Source: JADJOM01 sp963817435
GTDB taxonomy: Bacteria > Gemmatimonadota > Gemmatimonadetes > Gemmatimonadales > GWC2-71-9
DNA length: 64,000 nt
Direction: 5' to 3'
NCBI GenBank assembly: GCA_963817435.1
Contig: CAWFNY010000002.1
Coordinates: forward strand, 496,001-560,000
The notes beneath the pieces were generated by a model that had not been told where the DNA came from, did not search any database, and saw only the letters and a list, made by a program, of their open reading frames with translations. The position numbers and the translations under genes were made by a program. Below, piece after piece: positions 1-7,539 of this stretch; the stretch's first letter is position 1; each line of letters opens with the position of its first letter.

Positions 1-1674
1 CGGCTGGCGCGCATCGACACCCTGGCCGCCGAGTTTCCGGCGGAGACGAATTACCTGTACCCGAGCTATCACGCGACCGAGGACGAGAGCCCGCCGAGCA
101 ACCGGAAGAAGATCCTGGTCCTCGGCTCCGGGTCCTATCGCATCGGATCGAGCGTCGAGTTCGACTGGTGCTGCGTCAGCGCGGTCCGCGCCGCGTCGGA
201 ACTCGGCTACGAGACCCTGATGCTCAACTACAACCCCGAGACGGTCAGCACCGACTGGGACGAGTGCGACCGGCTGGTGTTCGACGAGGTGAGCTTCGAG
301 AGCGTACTCGACCTGTGGGAGAGCGAGCGCCCGGAGGCGGTGGTGGTCAGCATGGGCGGGCAGGTGCCGAACAACCTGGCCCTTCGCCTCGCCCGCGCGG
401 GGGTGCGGATCCTCGGCACCAGCGCCGAGAGCATCGACATGGCGGAGGACCGGCAGAAGTTCAGCGCCCTCCTCGACCGGCTGGGCATCGACCAGCCGGC
501 GTGGACCCGGCTGACGGGGCGCTCGAATGCAGGCCAGGCGGTCGAGACGCTGGGCGGCTTCCCGGTGCTGGTCCGGCCGAGCTATGTCCTCTCGGGCGCC
601 GCGATGAGCGTCGCCCACGATCCCGTCGAGCTGAACCGCATCCTCGAACGCGCGCGCAAGGTCTCCTCCGAACACCCGGTGGTGGTGACCAAGTTCGAGG
701 TCGGGGCCCGGGAGATCGAGATCGATGCCATCGCCGACCACGGGAAGCTCGTGCTCTGGGCCATCTGCGAGCATGTGGAGGACGCCGGCGTGCACAGCGG
801 CGACGCGACCCTGATGCTGCCGCCGCAGACGGTGCCGCTGCCGGTCATTCACCGGGCCAGGAAGATCGCAGTCCAGCTCGCCGACGCGCTCGCGATCACC
901 GGACCGTTCAACCTGCAGCTCCTGGTCAAGCATGGGCGGGTGCGGGTCATCGAGGTCAACCTGCGCGCCTCACGCAGCCTGCCGTTCGTGTCCAAGGTGA
1001 CCGGGACCAACTTCGTGCGCGAGGCGGTCCGCCGGATGCTGGGAGTGCGCACGCCGGTCGAGAACCGCGCGCTCGACCTGGACTACGTCGCGGTCAAGGT
1101 GCCGCAGTTCAGCTTTCCGCGGCTGGTCGGCGCCGACCCGATTCTGGGCGTGGAGATGGCCAGCACGGGCGAAGTGGGCTGCTTCGGGGATGACGGGGAC
1201 GAGGCGCTGCTGCAGGGCCTCGCGGCGACCGGCTTCCGGATTCCGAAGAAGGGGGTGCTGCTGTCGCTCGGGCCACCGAGCGAGAAGTACTTCTTCCTCG
1301 AGGAGGCGCGGGCCCTGTCGGAGGAACTGGGTCTCGCGCTCTATGCCACGCCGGGAACGGCCCAGGCATTGAAGGCCCAGGGGATCCGCTGCACCGCCCT
1401 GGCCAAGACCGCCGAGGAAGGCCGGAGCGGCATGGACGTCATTGATGAAGGACTGGTCGACCTGGTGATCAACGTCCCCCGGTCCTACGACGAGCTGGGC
1501 CGGCCCGACGGCTATCTGATTCGTCGCCGCGCGATCGATGCGGACATGCCGCTGGTCACCGACCTGATGCTCGCCTCGGCCCTGGTCAACGCGTTGCGGA
1601 ACCGGGCCGGTACGCCGGTGGTCATTCGGTCGTGGGACGAATACCTCGATCGCCAGCCGAGGCATCTGGAGTAG
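1..1674 (+). CDS. carB: Carbamoyl-phosphate synthase large subunit, C-terminal half (5' truncated by window edge)
   Basis: Open from base 1 in frame 1 to a TAG stop, giving 557 visible residues, about half of a normal CarB of roughly 1,070. The visible part begins just before the second synthetase half: the KILVLGSGSYRIGSS nucleotide-fold motif lies near residue 37, followed by VVSMGGQVPNN, an ATP-grasp domain, and a C-terminal MGS-like allosteric domain (INVPRSYDELGRPDGYLIRR near residue 490). CarB makes carbamoyl phosphate from bicarbonate, ammonia from the CarA glutaminase, and two ATP, for pyrimidine and arginine synthesis in the cytoplasm. This half carries the carbamate-phosphorylating site and the regulatory domain. 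carA is not visible. Identification is secure; the true start lies outside the window. Confidence 0.97.
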   Translation, partial: RLARIDTLAAEFPAETNYLYPSYHATEDESPPSNRKKILVLGSGSYRIGSSVEFDWCCVSAVRAASELGYETLMLNYNPETVSTDWDECDRLVFDEVSFESVLDLWESERPEAVVVSMGGQVPNNLALRLARAGVRILGTSAESIDMAEDRQKFSALLDRLGIDQPAWTRLTGRSNAGQAVETLGGFPVLVRPSYVLSGAAMSVAHDPVELNRILERARKVSSEHPVVVTKFEVGAREIEIDAIADHGKLVLWAICEHVEDAGVHSGDATLMLPPQTVPLPVIHRARKIAVQLADALAITGPFNLQLLVKHGRVRVIEVNLRASRSLPFVSKVTGTNFVREAVRRMLGVRTPVENRALDLDYVAVKVPQFSFPRLVGADPILGVEMASTGEVGCFGDDGDEALLQGLAATGFRIPKKGVLLSLGPPSEKYFFLEEARALSEELGLALYATPGTAQALKAQGIRCTALAKTAEEGRSGMDVIDEGLVDLVINVPRSYDELGRPDGYLIRRRAIDADMPLVTDLMLASALVNALRNRAGTPVVIRSWDEYLDRQPRHLE

Positions 1675-1710
1675 GCGACGACGGGCCAGTCACAGTCGAG
1701 CGTTTCACAC

Positions 1711-1737
1711 GTTGCAGATGTTGCAGACGTTGCAATC
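1711..1737. repeat. Three tandem 9-bp units, GTTGCA(G/A)AT-like
   Basis: GTTGCAGAT, GTTGCAGAC and GTTGCAATC lie head to tail in the 224-bp gap between carB and the next gene. The rest of the gap shows no clear promoter or hairpin. The array could be a small binding-site cluster or simple slippage. Confidence 0.6.
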
Positions 1738-1898
1738 GTTTCTCGCCGCAACACGTTCCTTGACAGTTCGTCCGCAACCTCCGGAGCCTAACGAGCGTCT
1801 TACCTCTATCCGCGAGATAGGGAGCGCGTCGGCGGCAGTGTCACATGCCGAGTGTTGCCGCGCCTCCTGCAAGCCCATCGCCGGCCGGAGGTGGATCG

Positions 1899-3239
1899 AT
1901 GCCAGGGAGTGTACCGCTATCCGTGCTGCTGGCAGCGCTGCTCGTGGCGCCATCGGCTCCCCTCGGCGCCAGCACACAGGCGGCGATGACGCGCAGAAGC
2001 CCGAGCCTCTCGTCCCTCCCCGCCGGCCGCATCGTCGCACGGATCACCAGCGTTGCCGATCCACAAGAGCAGTACGCCGCGTTCCTTCCGTCCGGTTATC
2101 GGACCGACCGGACCTGGCCGGTGCTGGTCCTGCTCGATCCGCGGGGCCGGGCACTGCTCCCCCTGGAACGGGTGCAGGAGGTCGCGGAGCGCCTGGGGTA
2201 CATCGTGCTCAGTTCCTGGAACTCGCGCAGCGACGAGCCGGTCGATCACAATGCCGACGCCATCAATGCCATCCTGGAGGACGCCGACCGCATGCTGGCG
2301 ATCGATCCCCACCGCATCTACCTGGTGGGGCAGTCGGGCACCGCCCGGGGAAGCTGGGTCTTCGGAACGGAGCTGCGCGACAATGTCGCGGGGATCATCG
2401 GATTCGGGGCCGGCACTCCGGCGAACTTCCCGCTGAGTCCGCCGGGAGCCGGTGCGCCATCCAGCCCGCTCTTCTTCGGCGCCGCCGGCACCGACGACTA
2501 CAACTTCGACGAGATGTGGAACCTGGACGCCCGGCTCGACAGCCTCGGACTGACCCATCACATCGGCTGGTTCGATGGCTACCACGCCTGGCCCGCCGAG
2601 GCGATGCTGACCGAGGCGGTGGAATGGATGCACCTGCAGGCCATGCGCACCGGTCTGCTCGCGCCCGATCTCGGCTGGATCGATTCGCTGTACCGGAGCC
2701 GGCTGGGCGCCGCGACCAGGATCGCCGCGACGGGAGATTCCTACCGCGCCTGGCGAATGCTGCGGGCCAGCGAGGCTGACTTCGCCGGAACCCACGACAT
2801 CACGGCCGTACAGGAGTCTCGCCGCGAGCTGGAACGGCACCACGGTGTGTTCCAGGCGGAGCGCCACCTGGCGGACCTCGTCCGGCGGCAGAACGACTTC
2901 AACCGGCAACTTGGCAATGTGCTGGGGGACCTCAGAACCTCCGCGCCGCCCTTCACCGCCGCCTGGCGCCGGCTCGGCATCGACGATCTGCTGGAGCAGG
3001 CTCGCGATCCGGTCGACACCATGGCTGCCCACGCGGCAACACGCGCGCTGGAGCAGGTATGGGTCTACATCTCATTTTATGAGCCGCGGGAATACCTCAC
3101 GCGGGACGACCCGGCGCGGGCCCTCGCGATGCTCGCTCTCGCCGAGCGACTCCGCCCCGGTGATGCCGACGTGGCACACTACCGGGCGGAGGCACTCGCG
3201 CTTGAGGGGCGGGCCCCGAGAGATGGCTCGGGGCGCTGA
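1899..3239 (+). CDS. Secreted alpha/beta-hydrolase-fold protein with C-terminal helical region
   Basis: The ATG at 1899 is chosen because a strong GGAGGTGG ribosome site (1887-1894) precedes it and it opens directly into a signal peptide (MPGSVPLSVLLAALLVAP). The protein is 446 aa. Residues about 45-240 resemble PHB-depolymerase or dienelactone-hydrolase-like esterases: YAAFLPSGY entry, LVLLDPRGR strand, nucleophile-elbow-like VGQSGTARG, and a late WFDGYHAWPAEA segment that could supply the catalytic histidine. The elbow is degenerate: the second glycine of GxSxG is replaced by Thr. Residues 250-446 are mostly helical and may hold TPR-like repeats. Predicted periplasmic. It is followed by a convergent gene only 2 bp away. 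Substrate unknown; the fold call is moderately confident. Confidence 0.65.
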   Translation: MPGSVPLSVLLAALLVAPSAPLGASTQAAMTRRSPSLSSLPAGRIVARITSVADPQEQYAAFLPSGYRTDRTWPVLVLLDPRGRALLPLERVQEVAERLGYIVLSSWNSRSDEPVDHNADAINAILEDADRMLAIDPHRIYLVGQSGTARGSWVFGTELRDNVAGIIGFGAGTPANFPLSPPGAGAPSSPLFFGAAGTDDYNFDEMWNLDARLDSLGLTHHIGWFDGYHAWPAEAMLTEAVEWMHLQAMRTGLLAPDLGWIDSLYRSRLGAATRIAATGDSYRAWRMLRASEADFAGTHDITAVQESRRELERHHGVFQAERHLADLVRRQNDFNRQLGNVLGDLRTSAPPFTAAWRRLGIDDLLEQARDPVDTMAAHAATRALEQVWVYISFYEPREYLTRDDPARALAMLALAERLRPGDADVAHYRAEALALEGRAPRDGSGR

Positions 3240-3241
3240 GT

Positions 3242-3910
3242 TCACGCCGCCCTGGGTGGTGTCTTCGCTTCGGGCTTGTCGCGGGAAGGCCTGGGGATGT
3301 TCCGGGCACGGCCCCACGCCGCGAGCAGCTCCGCATCGTCCTTGAAGCGGTGCCGGTTGAGGCGGTCGAGCTGACGGAGGAGACGCATGATCTCTCCCGT
3401 CACCTTGTCGAGGTCCGCGGAGGCACCGACCTGCGCGTTCCGGCCGATCTCCTTGGCGCCTTCCGTGGTCTCGATCCGGTCGATCGCCGCCGAGAGTTCC
3501 GCGAGCAGCGTGTCGGGCAGGCCGTATTCCTTGAGCAGTGCCTCGACATCCGTTGCCTGCTGGACCGCGACCCGCGCCCGGTTGACGAACTCCTTCCGGC
3601 TGATCTTGATGGGGGGCACCTTGATGCGAACCGCCAGGTCCGGCTGTTCGCCCACGGCCGCCTCGGCCAGGCCGGCGACGAGGATCAGGCCATCCCGAAC
3701 CGTGGCGCGAAGGCCGCCTTTGGTGAGCACCGAGGCCTTCACCGCGATCTGGCCGCTCTTGTGCTGCTGGTCGAGCAGGTTCGCCCGGGCCAGCCGATCC
3801 TCGAGCTTCTCCACCGCCGCATTCAACCCGGGGTTGTCGGATGGGTGTGCCCGACAGAACCCGACCACTCGCCCTCCCACATCCAGCTTGATCCGAATCA
3901 GCGAATCCAT
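3242..3910 (-). CDS. Hypothetical protein, 222 aa
   Basis: The start is placed at the ATG at 3910, preceded on the minus strand by GGAGAGGAG; the frame stays open further upstream, but that part runs through the low-complexity repeat region and looks noncoding. The product begins MDSLIRIKLDVGGRVVGF and has an RAHPSDNPG turn, then a long helical stretch with a conserved-looking KVPPIKISRKEFVN segment and a C-terminal DDAELLAAWGRARN helix followed by a basic tail. No signal peptide or membrane segment is visible. I do not recognise an assigned family; I have an impression of similar helical proteins in environmental Gemmatimonadota-type genomes but cannot verify that here. It sits beside a minisatellite and palindromes, so it may belong to an accessory segment. 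Confidence 0.7.
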   Translation of the reverse strand: MDSLIRIKLDVGGRVVGFCRAHPSDNPGLNAAVEKLEDRLARANLLDQQHKSGQIAVKASVLTKGGLRATVRDGLILVAGLAEAAVGEQPDLAVRIKVPPIKISRKEFVNRARVAVQQATDVEALLKEYGLPDTLLAELSAAIDRIETTEGAKEIGRNAQVGASADLDKVTGEIMRLLRQLDRLNRHRFKDDAELLAAWGRARNIPRPSRDKPEAKTPPRAA

Positions 3911-3977
3911 GGCAGTACTCCTCTCCGGGCCCGTAGCCCTGACGTCGTCACCTGACACTTTCTGAATTGGGGCGCGA

Positions 3978-3994
3978 CACCGGAGTGTCCGGTG
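3978..3994. promoter_or_regulatory. Palindrome CACCGGA-GTG-TCCGGTG
   Basis: A perfect 7-bp inverted repeat with a 3-nt centre, 68 bp upstream of the minus-strand gene starting at 3910. It contains GTGTCC and GACACC, the same core found in clusters at 4419-4480 and 30078-30116. It could be an operator; nothing else in the sequence proves that. Confidence 0.4.
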
Positions 3995-4014
3995 GGCGTC
4001 CGGGAAGGGGGCGA

Positions 4015-4251
4015 ATGCAGGCGGCATGCCAGACGTGTGAGGCACCTCACAACGCGGCGAGGGAAGCGCGTCACGCGGATGACCACGCGCGGCACGCGGC
4101 GGACCATCGGCGTCACGCGGATGACCTCGCACGGAATGTGGTGGACCATCGCCGTTACGCGGGTGACCAGGCGCGAAACGCGATGGACCATCGGTGTCAC
4201 GCAGGTGACCGATCTCGTTATGCGGCGCGCACTTCGCGGTTGAGTACCTGA
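4015..4251 (+). CDS. Possible small heptad-repeat ORF, 78 aa
   Basis: The ATG at 4015 follows a purine-rich GGGAAGGGGGCGA stretch that could serve as a ribosome site. The product starts MQAACQTCEAPHN and is then built of heptads of the form (H/Y/N)AxDxxR, for example HADDHAR, HAADHRR, YAGDQAR and NAMDHRC. The repeats come from the 42-bp minisatellite, so openness of the frame could follow from the repeat length, which is a multiple of three. It would be a very polar, His/Arg/Asp-rich helix. No homologue is recognised. Equally likely to be noncoding repeat DNA. Confidence 0.25.
   Translation: MQAACQTCEAPHNAAREARHADDHARHAADHRRHADDLARNVVDHRRYAGDQARNAMDHRCHAGDRSRYAARTSRLST
4069..4224. repeat. 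Minisatellite, 42-bp unit, about 3.7 copies
   Basis: Units run 4069-4110, 4111-4152 and 4153-4194, with a partial unit to about 4224. The unit begins CGTCACGCGGATGACC and ends GTGGACCATCGG, with scattered substitutions between copies. Each unit contains two related 21-bp halves. There are no spacers, so this is not a CRISPR array. It lies in the 690-bp gap between the genes at 3910 and 4602. Confidence 0.85.
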
Positions 4252-4418
4252 CCAGGTTCGTCGCGCGCCGAGCATTCCGCGCCGCGTGCTGGACCTGGGG
4301 AGAATTGCGGCGGACCGGCCGCGCCGAGCGGCGTGAAAGAGCCGGAACGCGGCCGACCTCGCGCGTCGCGCCGCGGACCGCTCGCGGAAGATTTTTCCGC
4401 CCCGGTGCCCGCCTCGAA

Positions 4419-4480
4419 GTGTCCTCGGTGTCCTCGGGAAGTGTCCTCGGTGGACACCGAGTGTCCTCCGGGGAGGACAC
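4419..4480. promoter_or_regulatory. Cluster of five GTGTCCTC/GAGGACAC octamers with nested palindromes
   Basis: GTGTCCTC occurs at 4419, 4428, 4441 and 4461, and its inverse GAGGACAC at 4473. Two perfect palindromes result: CTCGGTG-GA-CACCGAG (4446-4461) and GTGTCCTCC-GG-GGAGGACAC (4461-4480). The cluster lies about 120 bp upstream of the gene starting at 4602 and may be its operator region. The GGTGGACACCGAG core recurs near 30080. Confidence 0.5.
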
Positions 4481-4601
4481 TTCTCCGTTCGTCAAGATGG
4501 AAACCCGCCTCGTTCAACGACTTCCGCGCTGGCCTGTGTTATGCGATCAGGCCTCCGACCACTGTGCAGTGTGACTGGCGTCGACATCGCGGAGGGACAC
4601 C

Positions 4602-6058
4602 GTGATCTCCAGAAATGATGAGCTATCGGCATCGGAACTCGATGCCCTGGTTCCGCGGCATGCCCCATCCCTTTCATTGAGGACGATCCCGACCGCACAC
4701 CCCATCCCCGCGGCCGTCAGTCCATTGTTGCGCCGTCCGCTCGTCGAACCGAGCGGGGGACAGAAGAAGGCCTCCGCCGTGACCGGTGCCGGCGCGTATC
4801 CGGGCCTACTGGGCCGATCCGTGGCGCACGCTCTGGACACCCATTCTCGCGGGTGTATCGCTGCGCCTCTGGGAGCTGGAGCCCGGACTCTTTCCCAAGC
4901 TGATGCCTGCCTCGCCGCTGCTCGTGTCGCTGTGCCTGCCAACGGACCGGGCGATGGATGATGTGGAGCGAAACGCCGTCTCGGAGGTGGCCTATTACGG
5001 TTCGGTCATCCTGCAGATGCTCTGGCCGGAGCCGCGCCTGCTCGCCGAACTCGGACTCGACGGGCAGCTCTCGCTGGCCGAGCGGCGGTCGGTGCTGGAG
5101 CAGCGCCTCGCATCGAGCGATAAGCCGGTGGCGTGGCTGACGGCGCTGCTGCCCGCTGCGGTCATGGTCGACCCATACCCGGTCCGCGAATTCCTGCTCG
5201 CGAGTGCCCCGTACCGCGGGCTCGCCACCGGTATCGCGACGCTGGCGGAGCGGCAGGGGCTCGGGACCTGGGAAGCGGCGATTCAGCATTCGATCGCATT
5301 CTGGCGCGACCCTCGGGGCACCGCGGCGCTCAAGGCGCTGCTCGACGCCCCCGATCCGGAAGCACGCCCGGATCGAAAGCAGGAGGGGTCGCGTCGCGAG
5401 GGGAATAGACAGGCAGCTCCGCAAGCTGGACGCGAAACTGGCGCTGGCCAAGGAAGCGGCCGCCGCCGCGCGTGCGGAAGCGGAGGCGCGGCGGGAGCGG
5501 CTCGCGGCGGCGCAGCGGGAGGCGGCCGAGGCCAGGCAGAGCCGGGACCGGGTGGCGGAACGGCTCCGGAAGGCGGAGGCGGAGCTGGAGGAGTTGCGGT
5601 TGCTGGTTGGGGAGCCGAAGCCTGCAGCGGCTGAGCCGGAGCCGGTGCGCGTCCATTCCACGACGGCGGAACCGACGGCTCCGGACAAGATTGCCGATCC
5701 GGAGCTCGACCCTGCGACAGTCCTGGCCGGCCGGCGCGTCTATCTCTACACCGGCATCGAGCGGGAAGCCGCACGCGAGGCGATGGCGCGCGCGCTCGCG
5801 GAGCACGGGGCGGTGTGCGAGGTGTTCGACGGCAACAGCCTCGGCCAGCTCGGGCCGAGCCGGTTCCCGGCTGATGCGCTGGTGATCATCGAGACCAGCC
5901 ACCTGTGCCACAACGGGAACAACATCATCCAGGCCCGGGCCCGCGCGTCAGGCGCCTGGTATTTCCAGGGCAAGGCGGGGAGCGGGTCGCTCGCGCGCCG
6001 GGTGGCGGAGCGGTGGTGGATGACGCACCCGGGGGAGGATCAGCGGCGGCCCGCGTGA
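4602..6058 (+). CDS. Coiled-coil protein with C-terminal DUF2325 domain, frame broken twice
   Basis: Three overlapping frames read as one protein of about 484 aa. A GTG at 4602 with a GGAGGGA ribosome site opens frame 3 (MISRNDELSASELDAL). Coding then continues in frame 1 from about 4783 (ARIRAYWADPWRTLW to AALKALLDAPDPEAR) and in frame 2 from about 5370 to the stop at 6058. Each change equals one extra base. The middle is a strongly predicted coiled coil (LAKEAAAAARAEAEARRERL and onward). The end (LAGRRVYLYTG, ADALVIIETSHLCHN, SGAWYFQGKAGSGSLA) matches the DUF2325 pattern of a Rossmann-like fold with a late DxVxxxTxxxxH element. If the first break is not real, translation could start at the GTG at 4786, giving about 423 aa. 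Function unknown; DUF2325 proteins have no firmly assigned activity. Possibly a sequencing artefact rather than a pseudogene. Confidence 0.6.
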
Positions 6059-6066
6059 GGCGCGTG

Positions 6067-6279
6067 ATGATCACCACCTTCCGCAGCTTTCACGCACGCT
6101 CCGGTTCGGACCGGGCGCGCTTCCGTCTCGACCCCATCGGGAAGATGGACGGCAACCTGCCCAAGCAACACTTGGCATTGGTGCTGAAATGGGCTAGCCT
6201 CCATGAGGCAGACCTGCTCGAAAACTGGCGCCGGCTGCGCACACAGGAGCCGCCGCTTCGCATTGCCCCGCTGGAGTAG
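6067..6279 (+). CDS. DUF4160-family protein, N-terminally short (70 aa)
   Basis: The C-terminal two thirds match DUF4160: an FHARSGSDRARFRLD stretch corresponding to the usual HFHARYGEHRA strand, then LPKQHLALVLKWASLHEADL, ENWRRLRTQEPP and the typical LRIAPLE end. The usual N-terminus of about 25 residues (a PTI..F.GI.I.MY..DH-like strand pair) is missing, and the frame begins 8 bp after the preceding stop, so the gene looks truncated or its 5' end altered. DUF4160 is typically encoded directly before DUF2442, and such pairs are often discussed as toxin-antitoxin-like modules without proven activity. Here DUF2442 follows after 3 bp. Confidence 0.65.
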   Translation: MITTFRSFHARSGSDRARFRLDPIGKMDGNLPKQHLALVLKWASLHEADLLENWRRLRTQEPPLRIAPLE

Positions 6280-6282
6280 CCC

Positions 6283-6543
6283 ATGATTCCTCGCGCGATC
6301 GCGGTTGAGGTCATCCATCCCTACGGGCTTCGCTTGAGCTTTGAGGACGGAACCTCCGGATTCATCGACTTCCGCTCCCTCCTCTTCGAGCGTGAGACCG
6401 GCGTCTTCGCGGAGCTCCGCGACCCCGCCGAATTTGCCAGAGTACGAGTGGACCTCGAGGCCGATACGATCGTCTGGCCCAACGGCGCCGACATCGATCC
6501 CTACGTCCTCTACGAGAAGGCGCACAACTCGGCCGTCATCTAG
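6283..6543 (+). CDS. DUF2442 domain-containing protein (first copy)
   Basis: 86 aa starting at an ATG 3 bp after the DUF4160 stop. Matches DUF2442 along its length: VEVIHPYGLRLSFEDG, then IDFRSLL, FAELRDPAEFARVRVD and the diagnostic TIVWPNGADIDPYVLYE. The family is small and cytoplasmic, usually the second gene of a DUF4160 pair; function is not established, and antitoxin-like or regulatory roles have been proposed from context. A paralogue lies at 6962-7222, with the same WPNGAD core and about half of the residues identical by eye. Confidence 0.85.
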   Translation: MIPRAIAVEVIHPYGLRLSFEDGTSGFIDFRSLLFERETGVFAELRDPAEFARVRVDLEADTIVWPNGADIDPYVLYEKAHNSAVI

Positions 6544-6634
6544 GGCCCTGCACTCTCATCGGCGCAAGCCGGTCGACCCTGACGGCCCAGACCACTGGCC
6601 CCAGATTCGTGACGGCGTACCCGGAGGATCTCCG

Positions 6635-6880
6635 ATGAACCCGACCTTCCGCGAACTCGACAGCGTCGTGCTGACCCACGATCTCCCCGATGTCGGACAC
6701 CAGACCGGCGATCTTGGCGCAATCGTCCATGTGCACGGATCCGAAGGCTTCGAAGTCGAATTCGTCACGGCTTCAGGCAGAACACAGAACCTGCTCCGCC
6801 TCTCCGCGACCGATATCCGGCCGGTCGAGGACGACGACCTCCTCGCCGTGCGCCCGACTGCCAGGCGCGGCACGCCGTAG
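6635..6880 (+). CDS. DUF4926 domain-containing protein
   Basis: 81 aa. The ATG at 6635 is supported by GGAGGA at 6623-6628. The product matches DUF4926: FRELDSVVLTHDLP, GDLGAIVHVHG, YEVEFV-like FEVEFVTASGR, and LRLSATDIRPV. These are small SH3-like barrel proteins often found next to DUF2442/DUF4160 or other toxin-antitoxin-type genes; no activity is known. It sits exactly between the two DUF4160/DUF2442 copies and shares a reading frame with the DUF4160 remnant that follows its stop codon. Confidence 0.8.
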   Translation: MNPTFRELDSVVLTHDLPDVGHQTGDLGAIVHVHGSEGFEVEFVTASGRTQNLLRLSATDIRPVEDDDLLAVRPTARRGTP

Positions 6881-6892
6881 CAACACGGAGTA

Positions 6893-6958
6893 CCGCGCGA
6901 GAACTGGCGCCGCCTGCGCACGCAGGAACCGCCCCTTCGCATCGCACCGCTGGAGTAG
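6893..6958 (+). pseudogene. Remnant of a second DUF4160 gene (last 21 codons)
   Basis: After the DUF4926 stop, the same frame continues into PRENWRRLRTQEPPLRIAPLE and a stop, identical at the protein level to the last 19 residues of the DUF4160 gene at 6067-6279. The 63-bp blocks 6223-6285 and 6902-6964 differ at six positions, all synonymous third-codon changes. Only the 3' tail survives; there is no start or ribosome site. The spacing to the downstream DUF2442 ATG (3 bp) is kept. Confidence 0.85.
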
Positions 6959-6961
6959 CCC

Positions 6962-7222
6962 ATGTATCCTGTCGTTACCAGTGTCACGGTCGTACCGCCC
7001 TACGTCCTGCGTCTCCGGTTCGACGACGACACGACCGGTGAGATCGACTGTCGGCCGTGGCTGTTCGAGCGGGAGGATGGGTTGTTCGCGGAGCTTCGCG
7101 ACCCTGCCCTCTTTGCGAAGGTCTGGGTGGATCGTGAGGCGGATACGGTCGTCTGGCCCAATGGCGCCGACGTGGCGCCGGAGACGCTGTACGAGGAGGC
7201 GCACCGGTCAGCCGTGAAGTGA
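6962..7222 (+). CDS. DUF2442 domain-containing protein (second copy)
   Basis: 86 aa, the same length as the copy at 6283. Motifs are conserved: VVPPYVLRLRFDDDT, IDCRPWLFEREDG, LFAELRDPALFAKVWVD and TVVWPNGADVAPETLYEEAH. Unlike the first copy it has lost its DUF4160 partner except for a remnant directly upstream. It could be an orphan antitoxin-like or regulatory protein. A GC hairpin at 7288-7314 probably ends its transcript. Confidence 0.85.
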   Translation: MYPVVTSVTVVPPYVLRLRFDDDTTGEIDCRPWLFEREDGLFAELRDPALFAKVWVDREADTVVWPNGADVAPETLYEEAHRSAVK

Positions 7223-7287
7223 TTCCTTTCGTCCTGGTTCGCCCCCGCCAATCGACGCACGTCCAGTACACCCCCGAACGACAGAAA

Positions 7288-7314
7288 CCCCGCCAATCGC
7301 GAGGAATGGCGGGG
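7288..7314 (+). terminator. Terminator-like hairpin CCCCGCCA...TGGCGGGG
   Basis: 8-bp perfect stem with an 11-nt loop, followed by CGAAAA, 65 bp after the second DUF2442 gene. The stem is also readable on the minus strand, where it would lie downstream of tRNA-Ile. Confidence 0.5.
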
Positions 7315-7323
7315 CGAAAACGA

Positions 7324-7354
7324 CGTAGGGGCGGAGCTTAGCTCCGCCCCTACG
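7324..7354 (-). terminator. Hairpin downstream of tRNA-Ile
   Basis: 14-bp perfect inverted repeat (CGTAGGGGCGGAGC / GCTCCGCCCCTACG) with a 3-nt centre, starting 5 bp beyond the tRNA 3' end. Nearly the same hairpin lies at 7506-7536, so this is a repeated element acting as, or resembling, a terminator. Confidence 0.55.
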
Positions 7355-7359
7355 ATCAG

Positions 7360-7433
<74 letters not shown>

Positions 7434-7452
7434 CGGAATTTCGGGGGACGGG

Positions 7453-7482
7453 ACGATAGCGGGACGGGCCTCCGCTTGGCAA
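7453..7482 (-). promoter_or_regulatory. Sigma70-like promoter of tRNA-Ile
   Basis: On the minus strand, TTGCCA (7482-7477), an 18-bp spacer and TATCGT (7458-7453) place the transcription start a few bases before the tRNA 5' end at 7433. Position and match are good for a stable-RNA promoter. Confidence 0.45.
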
Positions 7483-7505
7483 CCCTCCGGCGGGAGGCCG
7501 TCGTA

Positions 7506-7536
7506 CGTAGGGGCGGGGCTCAGCCCCGCCCCTACG
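7506..7536 (-). terminator. Hairpin downstream of the typA operon
   Basis: 15-bp perfect inverted repeat CGTAGGGGCGGGGCT / AGCCCCGCCCCTACG, 4 bp beyond the stop of the acidic small protein. It matches the hairpin at 7324-7354 except for a few compensated bases. Confidence 0.55.
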
Positions 7537-7539
7537 GGA

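Noticed and set aside
4069..4224. CRISPR array
   Set aside because: Repeats are directly adjacent 42-bp units without spacers, and no cas genes are present.
3911..4495. N-terminal extension of the minus-strand hypothetical protein
   Set aside because: The extended frame reads through the minisatellite and palindromes, and a good ribosome site marks the start at 3910.
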